Source of the DNA: Gari tellinella
Lineage: Eukaryota > Mollusca > Bivalvia > Cardiida > Psammobiidae
Assembly: GCA_922989275.2 (NCBI GenBank)
Contig: OV277864.1
Span: 71,614,158 to 71,678,157 of the forward strand
Direction of reading: 5' to 3'
DNA: 64,000 nt
Part shown: one piece after another, positions 58,825 through 64,000 of the stretch
Numbering within the stretch: the first letter of the stretch is position 1
Layout: the number at the start of each line of letters is the position of its first letter
Program-made: the position numbers and the translations under genes
Notes under the pieces: generated by a model
What the model was told of the DNA's origin: nothing
What the model saw: only the letters and a program-made list of their open reading frames with translations
The model's database searches: none

Positions 58825-59650
58825 TTTCTATCATTTCATATCACTGTCTGCAAATAATGATTTCTCTGAATCAAGGCCGCCTATTATGCCATAGGTCAGG
58901 TGATGAAATATTGATATACTTATCGTGTTTACTGTCCTTTTTACCAGAGGATCATAATAATTCAACCAGACTGTCTGGCAGTAAAAGCAAAGCTCTGTAT
59001 ATTCCTTTCAATAAATGGGTTCTATACATGTCTATGCTATTTAAGGAACCAAGAAGAGGTTATTCCCCCTATTAACTGAAACACAATACAAATGGCCTGC
59101 AATAAAACGTAGCACTTATTATCGTATGACGCTGTTGACGATTTAGTTAAATCTGAATGTTTTAGTATAAATGCGTTTATGTTGTTGTTGAAACAGGGTT
59201 TTAAGTTGCTTTAACAGTGTTTCAGTCTTATCACAACTCCAGGAGACACGTTGACCAGATCAGCACCTCATTTACATCGATCTAACAATTTGAGGTATTG
59301 ATCTAGAAATTTGAACACTAGCCAGAATACCAGAGTTACAAATATCTGGATTTTAATATTTTCAGTTTTTGGACTGACGTAAAAATACATCAATTTATGC
59401 AGGATTTATCAATCAATCGAATCACTGAAAAGGTTACACCTTTTGGCAGCCTTGTACTGCAATATGCCAGGCAGTAGTTTCCATTCTTTTCTGTCAGTTG
59501 ACCAAGCTCGCATGCCCAAGAACCATATGGGGTTAAATGCGTTTATTGCAGGGGATAGTTTATATGAATACGACGATATTCGGCTAAATAACGCTAGACT
59601 AGAATGTGATGTAACAGTGTACATTTGTTCTAGGCATATTGCATATGCAT
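58825..59650. other. Gene-free stretch
   Basis: Open frames at 58857-59075 and 59409-59650 (both strands) have no domain that I recognise. AAAACAGGGTTTTAAG and TTTAGTATAAATGCGTTTATG near 59155 may be an A relic. Confidence 0.35.
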
Positions 59651-59655
59651 ATATA

Positions 59656-59901
59656 CAGTGGAGAATGTGTTATTCTTTCCCAATAAACGCGTTTACGCTA
59701 AAACTATTATTTGCAGTGCAAACAGTTTGGAGCCAGATCAGACGCCGGGTAACCCGGCGTCTGATCAGGCTCCAAACTGTTTGCCACCAAGATAGACATG
59801 AACTATCAGAATTGTCCAAAAGTTGTTCTTTTCTACGTTTTAGCGCTTTGCGTTTGCGTACGTTTGCGTTTAAACGGGAAAGAATAACAGATTCTCCACT
59901 G
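59656..59901 (-). mobile_element. Family A MITE, 246 bp, young
   Basis: TA-CAGTGGAGAATGTGTTATTC and ACAGATTCTCCACTG-TA. Its 82 codons are open and in frame with upstream sequence, producing a 157-residue chance frame (59443-59916). Confidence 0.96.
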
Positions 59902-59939
59902 TATATAACATATTGAAATACATTGCAGAAACCAACCAT

Positions 59940-60110
59940 TAATATTTAACTGATGTGACTTAATTGGAAACTGGAATTGTCCATTAAATTTTTCATAGCT
60001 GAATGAGCTAAAATAAATCCTTTTCCTGCTGTGATACCGTATGCTTTGAAATTGTTGTCTGCAACATTTGTTATTTTAAATATATATATATTTTTGAGTA
60101 AAGACACCTA
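59940..60110. repeat. Family C/I relic
   Basis: GGAAACTGGAATTGTCC...TAGCTGAATGAG and TGAAATTGTTGTCTGC are shell words without clear ends. Confidence 0.4.
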
Positions 60111-60118
60111 AAAACAAG

Positions 60119-60187
60119 TTTAAATCAGTTTGGATCTAGATCAGACACCGGGTTACGCGGCGTCTGATCTGGATCAAAACTATTTGC
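60119..60187. repeat. Core-1 hairpin
   Basis: TTTAAATCAGTTTGGATCTAGATCAGACACCG-GGTTACG-CGGCGTCTGATCTGGATCAAAACTATTTGC. Loop stem GG/CG mismatched, i.e. left is of family A type and right of family C type. Confidence 0.75.
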
Positions 60188-60291
60188 AAAAAAAACTGAT
60201 GTCGCGATCAGCAGGCAATGGTTTAAGGCGTGGCAGATACATGTATATACATGTCAAGAGTTATACAGAGAGCACCTGAAAGAACTTTCTG

Positions 60292-60519
60292 AATACTTTT
60301 GTCAATGACGTCATAAAGCGCATTTGGAAACATTTACGTAGCGCGGCGTCTGATAAGGATCAAAACTGTTTCCAACTTGTTTTTAAATTTGAAATTACGT
60401 CAGTTATACTGTCCTTAATCTAACTTTGAAACGATATAGCAGACAACAATAATAAAGCAGACGACAATAGGGCGGTGAAAAGGTAAAATCCTCACGATAA
60501 ATTTGATCATGAAAGCGTA
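60292..60519 (+). mobile_element. Family C MITE, hairpin half deleted
   Basis: TACTTTTGTCAATGACGTCATAAAGCGC left and GGCGGTGAAAAGGTAAAATC...TTTGATCATGAAAGCG right. Left foot GGAAACATTTACGTAG joins CGCGGCGTCTGATAAGGATC: left arm deleted. Confidence 0.7.
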
Positions 60520-60619
60520 AAGTTTCAAGGATGGATGAGTTAAACGGAAAAGAAAAGTTATGTGTCCATTGCAATAACGGTTTCACTACTGTACCTACTG
60601 ACACGTACATGTAACACCT

Positions 60620-60855
60620 CAAAGTGGAGAAAACGTTATTCTTAAAGGCAAACGATTCGCAAACGCATTGCACCAAAGTGTAGAAAACCATAACTATTTG
60701 AAAGTTCTAACGATGTATTTTAATTTGAGTGGCAAGTTTGGAGCCTGATCAGACGCCGGGTTACCCGGCGTCTGATCTGGCTCTAAACCGTTTGCAATGG
60801 GAATAATACCTTTTTATGTGCACGTTTATTGTAAAAGAATAATGTTTCAATAACT
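60620..60855 (+). mobile_element. Family A MITE
   Basis: AAAGTGGAGAAAACGTTATTC left and TTTCAATAACTG-TA right. Hairpin GGAGCCTGATCAGACGCCGGGTTACCCGGCGTCTGATCTGGCTC is perfect apart from the family mismatch, though the ends are degraded. Confidence 0.88.
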
Positions 60856-60859
60856 GTAA

Positions 60860-60998
60860 CAGCGTTAAATCTATTCTGAGCAGAACGAGGATAGATGTAA
60901 CGAGGGTAGTCTGACATTTAGTTAAATATATTGCTGCTAAAGACTTAGATTACAGCCACGCTAACCAGCCGCCTTAGACCTGGTGTACATCTCCTGTA
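60860..60998. other. No recognisable feature
   Basis: Short interval with no signal. Confidence 0.4.
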
Positions 60999-61243
60999 CA
61001 GTTGGGAAAACATTATTCTTTCCCGTTAAAATGCAACGCAACGAAAATGCAGTGCAATAAAATGGAGAAAATTACAATTTTTGACAACTTAGGCTATGTT
61101 TTTAATATGAACGGCAACCAGTTTGGAGCCTGATCAGATGCCGCGTAACCCGGCGTCTGATCTGGCTCCAAACTGTTTGCAATGGAAATGTATAGTTTTA
61201 GCGTAAATGCATTTATTGGGAAAGAACAATATCTTCTCCACTG
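60999..61243 (+). mobile_element. Family A MITE, 245 bp
   Basis: TA-CAGTTGGGAAAACATTATTC and ATCTTCTCCACTG-TA. Hairpin GGAGCCTGATCAGATGCCGCGTAACCCGGCGTC. Confidence 0.92.
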
Positions 61244-61249
61244 TAGGAC

Positions 61250-61945
61250 TTTGGTAGACAAGCAATTTAATAAAGAGCAAAGTAGACTTGAAGTTTTTCA
61301 GGTCTCATTACTAACATCATTCATTTGGAAGCCAATTAAATACAATTAATCGTTTATCACTAAAGTCGACGTGACCTGAATTTGTAAACAATTTGGATCC
61401 AGATCAGATACCGAGTAACTCGATGGCTGGTCAGAGTCCAAATTGATCGACACTAGTTATAATGTTTCGACATGATTTGAACGTACACAATCATTTTGTT
61501 GAATTATCTTGTAAACGACAATTTTAAGCACACGACATTTTAACGGTATGGGGGTTACGGTCACGTGTGACATTCGTTTATAGAATTCTAAATGAGACAT
61601 GTCTGTGTTACTGGAATAACATAAACAAAAGATTAAAACCAGAAACTAGGACATGAAAATTCCGCTGAGAGTAAAGCTCGAAACATTCTTATTGATGGTG
61701 CTGTTTAAGGTGATATATTAAGACAGGGTACGTTTGAATACACAAAACCTGTTTCTAGATTACTTTCGTTTTGCTTTGAACAAAGTTAGCCGCCTGACTT
61801 TAATACTTACTGAAATTCAACGTGAACTTTGTTTGACCACATGTCCGTCTTAAATGTACCCTGTTACAGACACTTGTAAGTCAAGTTTTCTCGCAAGAGA
61901 ATTCCGATGTGACAAAATTCGGATTCGAACCAACAGCGATGAGTA
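61250..61945. other. Decayed core-1 site, otherwise unassigned
   Basis: GTAAACAATTTGGATCCAGATCAGATACCGAGTAACTCGATGGCTGGTCAGAGTCCAAATTG at 61384-61445. ACGACAATTTTAAGCACACGACATT at about 61496 is a shell word. Confidence 0.5.
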
Positions 61946-61949
61946 GTTG

Positions 61950-62070
61950 CAGTGGAGAATACGTTATTATTTCGCAATAAACACGTTTTTTCCATTGTAA
62001 ACAGTGTGGATCCAGATCAGTCGCCGGGTAACCAGGCGTCTGATCAGGCTCCAAACTGTTTGCCATTCAC
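61950..62070 (-). mobile_element. Family A MITE, truncated
   Basis: CAGTGGAGAATACGTTATTA left; 16-base region between arm and foot deleted; hairpin GGATCCAGATCAGTCGCCGGGTAACCAGGCGTCTGATCAGGCTCC. No right terminal repeat. Confidence 0.75.
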
Positions 62071-62079
62071 AGAGCACTG

Positions 62080-62380
62080 GCACAAAAGTATAAACGTCCA
62101 TTAGATATTTTGGAATTACATGTATTATGAAACATTCTATGGAGCCCAGCGGATTTGAGAAACATATTTACTGTAGAATCAAATTATTCCAGGAATCAGT
62201 TTCTTTCTGGTAGTAAAGACTTATTACTATTGGGAGCATGACAAAATGACCTAAATGTTTTGACAGCCAGTAGTCAGAAAGTACGTGGGTTGTTTTTAAC
62301 GTAATTGTCGCCTGCAATACTCAACATTGAATTATGTAAAGAGTTAAGTAAATGTTCAGCAAATATCAGCATAATATCAA
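62080..62380. other. No recognisable feature
   Basis: AATTGTCGCCTGC near 62301 is a shell word; nothing else supported. Confidence 0.4.
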
Positions 62381-62443
62381 ACAGTGTAGATCCAGATCAC
62401 ACGCCGAGTTACTCGGCGTCATATTTGGAACAAAACTGTTTGC
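62381..62443. repeat. Core-1 hairpin, GAGTTACTC loop
   Basis: AAACAGTGTAGATCCAGATCACACGCCGAGTTACTCGGCGTCATATTTGGAACAAAACTGTTTGC. Inner stem pairs, outer right arm decayed. Shell not defined; a B element starts 15 bp later. Confidence 0.75.
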
Positions 62444-62457
62444 AATAGATACATGTA

Positions 62458-62828
62458 TAGTGCTCCCTCTCTCGAATGACATCCAATGGGAGACACAGAT
62501 CGTGTGTGTTGTTTGGAGGGAGTCGTTATAGGGAGGGACAATTAAGACTTGGCTTACATTTGCAAACAGCTTGAATCCAGATCAGACGCCGCGTAACGCG
62601 GCGTTTGATCTGGGTTCAAGCTGGTTTGCCTCTCATCATTATATATATGTTCTCAAAATGTCCTCTCATATGTAACTTTGAGAACAAAACAACAGACGAC
62701 AATCTTATGCAGACGTTATTGCAGCAGTAAAAGCGTGAGACATAATTGCACTGTGTAAGGAACTGTGACAAGGGTCGTTGTTAGGAGGGAGTCGTTGTTG
62801 GGAGGGCCGTAGTAGAGAGGGAGCGCTG
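62458..62828 (+). mobile_element. Family B MITE
   Basis: TA-TAGTGCTCCCTCTCTCGAAT and AGAGAGGGAGCGCTG-TA. Hairpin TTGAATCCAGATCAGACGCCGCGTAACGCGGCGTTTGATCTGGGTTCAA. One of the longest copies (371 bp). Confidence 0.92.
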
Positions 62829-62829
62829 T

Positions 62830-63290
62830 ATCACAAATAAGTCCACGGCATGCTGGAGATTAGACGTGGGAGTTCTTTGGGAGATATCTGACTTACATCT
62901 ATTTCGCAATAAGTGCACGTCCGTCTTGAGAATTAGTCATGCATCTTCATTAAATGGTTGCTTATTATAGGGTTTACATTATATCACATCATTCGCAAGA
63001 ACCTCATCCGCTTAATAATCGTTCAGTTAACCTCAAACACCTTAGGCTAAGCAGCTTGCCTCGGTAAAAACTGTCCCCTGAAGTACATCTTAAAGTAAGC
63101 TTATCTGCCAATTCAATCATAAACTATCACCAGAGTTTGAAAGTTTATAAACCCATATAAGATGCTGCGTTACTCGACGTCTCTACTGGGTCCAAACTGT
63201 ATGGACCGATTTTCGCATATTCTAGAATAGCTTGATGAAGGTTTGCGAAAATGGCATTCATAGAAAAAGAGATATGGCAACTTTAGTTAT
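62830..63290. other. Decayed core-1 site, otherwise unassigned
   Basis: TTTATAAACCCATATAAGATGCTGCGTTACTCGACGTCTCTACTGGGTCCAAACTG at 63144-63199; arms badly mismatched. Confidence 0.45.
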
Positions 63291-63298
63291 CGGTTATA

Positions 63299-63540
63299 CA
63301 GTCGAGAAGATGCATGTACATGTACCATCTCACCTATAAACGCGTTTACGCTATTAACCCTATGTTTGTTGCAAAAAGTTGTGGAGCAAGATCAGACGTC
63401 GGGTAACTGATCCAAAATATTTGCCTCTCAGATCAAAATAAATGTCAGATTTCTCAAATAGTTGTAATTTTATTTATTTTATTTCATATCGTTTGCATTT
63501 GGTTTCGTTTAAACGGGGAATGACAACGTATGCTCCAATG
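63299..63540 (-). mobile_element. Family A MITE, old
   Basis: TA-CAGTCGAGAAGATGCATGTA and ACGTATGCTCCAATG-TA. CTATAAACGCGTTTACGC arm conserved; hairpin right arm mostly lost (GACGTCGGGTAACTGATCC). Confidence 0.78.
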
Positions 63541-63546
63541 TAGCTT

Positions 63547-63793
63547 CAGTGGAGAACACGTTATTCTTTCCCGTTTAAACGCAAACTAAATGCAAACGCA
63601 TTACACTAAACTGTAGACAATTATAACTTTTTGACATTTCTCATGATTTATGTTAATCTGAATGACGAAAGGTTCGGAGCCTGATCAGACGCCGGGAAAC
63701 CCGGCGTCTGATCTGGCTCAAAACTGTTTGTTAAGGAAATAATAGTTTTAGCGTAAACGCGTTTTTTGGGAAAGAATAACGTCTTCTCCACTG
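63547..63793 (+). mobile_element. Family A MITE, 247 bp
   Basis: CAGTGGAGAACACGTTATTC (flank TT) and ACGTCTTCTCCACTG. Hairpin GGGAAACCC loop. Separated from the preceding copy by only six bases and in opposite orientation. Confidence 0.93.
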
Positions 63794-63799
63794 GTAGCT

Positions 63800-64000
63800 A
63801 TGATATAAGTGGTGACACGTGTTTGGGTTATCCATTATGCTAATGGCCCCCAGGATTCTATCGTTAACCATTAGTCAATGAGGATATAAGAACTCTCTGG
63901 GTTCGATAAAAAGCTCGTCTGTAACTAGTCTGAGTTATGAGATAGTGAAACGTAGAGCATAGACGACGATATTATTCCCCAAGAAAAAAGTGTATGCTTA
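63800..64000. other. No recognisable feature
   Basis: No supported signal up to the window edge. Confidence 0.4.

Noticed and set aside
59443..59916. 157-residue plus-strand open frame as a gene
   Set aside because: The last 87 residues or so are the A copy 59656-59901; the first 70 show no motif.
1..64000. CRISPR array made of the repeated palindromes
   Set aside because: Spacing is irregular (hundreds of bases), each palindrome lies inside a TIR element, and the DNA is eukaryotic in character.

Overview
The window reads as AT-rich, intron/intergenic-type eukaryotic DNA with no intact gene that I can recognise. A tRNA-derived SINE, a retroelement C-terminal tail, scattered ACATGTACATGT words and the dense population of small inverted-repeat transposons suggest a marine invertebrate, most likely a bivalve mollusc. 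That taxonomic call is inference. There are no bacterial operons, rRNA genes, functional tRNA genes or CRISPR arrays.

Most of the window is short non-autonomous DNA transposons (MITEs). I sort them by their ends ('shells'). Family A: about 50 copies, typically 246 bp, ends CAGTGGAGAA, TA target duplication. Family B: 18 copies, about 320-370 bp, ends CAGTGCTCCCTCTCTACAAC, TA. Family C: ends starting CCC, TTAA target. Family D: CCCTTTNCCC ends, TTAA target. Family E: ends CTGGGGCCCGTTT. Family L: 3 copies, ends CAGTACTGAACC, TA. Single or few copies: G (GC-rich, 803 bp), H and K (pogo/Tigger-like ends), I (TTAA-CTCATTCACCCC) and J (CTGTAAAAC...TTCGCG).

The most striking feature is that unrelated shells carry the same central hairpin. 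Core 1 is a 50-70 bp palindrome, GATCAGACGCCG-loop-CGGCGTCTGATC with CAAACAGTTTG/CAAACTGTTTG feet. It sits in A, B, C, I and one E copy, in roughly 80-95 places by eye. Core 2 (AAGCAGAATGCGCC/GGCGCATTCTGCTT) sits in D, H, J and undefined shells. Core 3 (CCATCTAATCCTGTC) sits in the other E copies. Stem bases next to the loop vary between copies, but the two arms usually change together (GGG/CCC, GCG/CGC, GAG/CTC, GAA/TTC, GCA/TGC). This suggests the two arms stay matched by one being copied from the other or by structural selection.

Two local tandem duplications (about 35998-38020 and 51309-52580) act as natural filled/empty-site pairs: in each, one copy carries a family A element and the other shows the empty TA. 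Nested insertions give a relative order: D and C landed on TTAA inside A copies, E landed inside an A hairpin, and A landed inside B.

Layout: 1-3600 old A copies, B and J/I fragments; 3600-9300 B, C and decayed cores; 9300-13600 H, A cluster, B, D; 13700-14750 long foldbacks and E; 15200-17000 nested A/E/D/C complex; 17900-18240 SINE; 18400-23400 B cluster, L, E, C; 23400-27840 A cluster and the A-G-A chain; 28000-31400 sparse, C and A; 31600-35980 J, A, B and a retro-insertion with 15-bp duplications; 36000-38020 tandem duplication; 38500-47600 A cluster, E, B, L; 49200-50925 B and retroelement tail; 51300-52600 second tandem duplication; 52850-64000 B, A, C, D and decayed cores. The long open frames in the window are almost all translations of A elements or hairpins, not genes.
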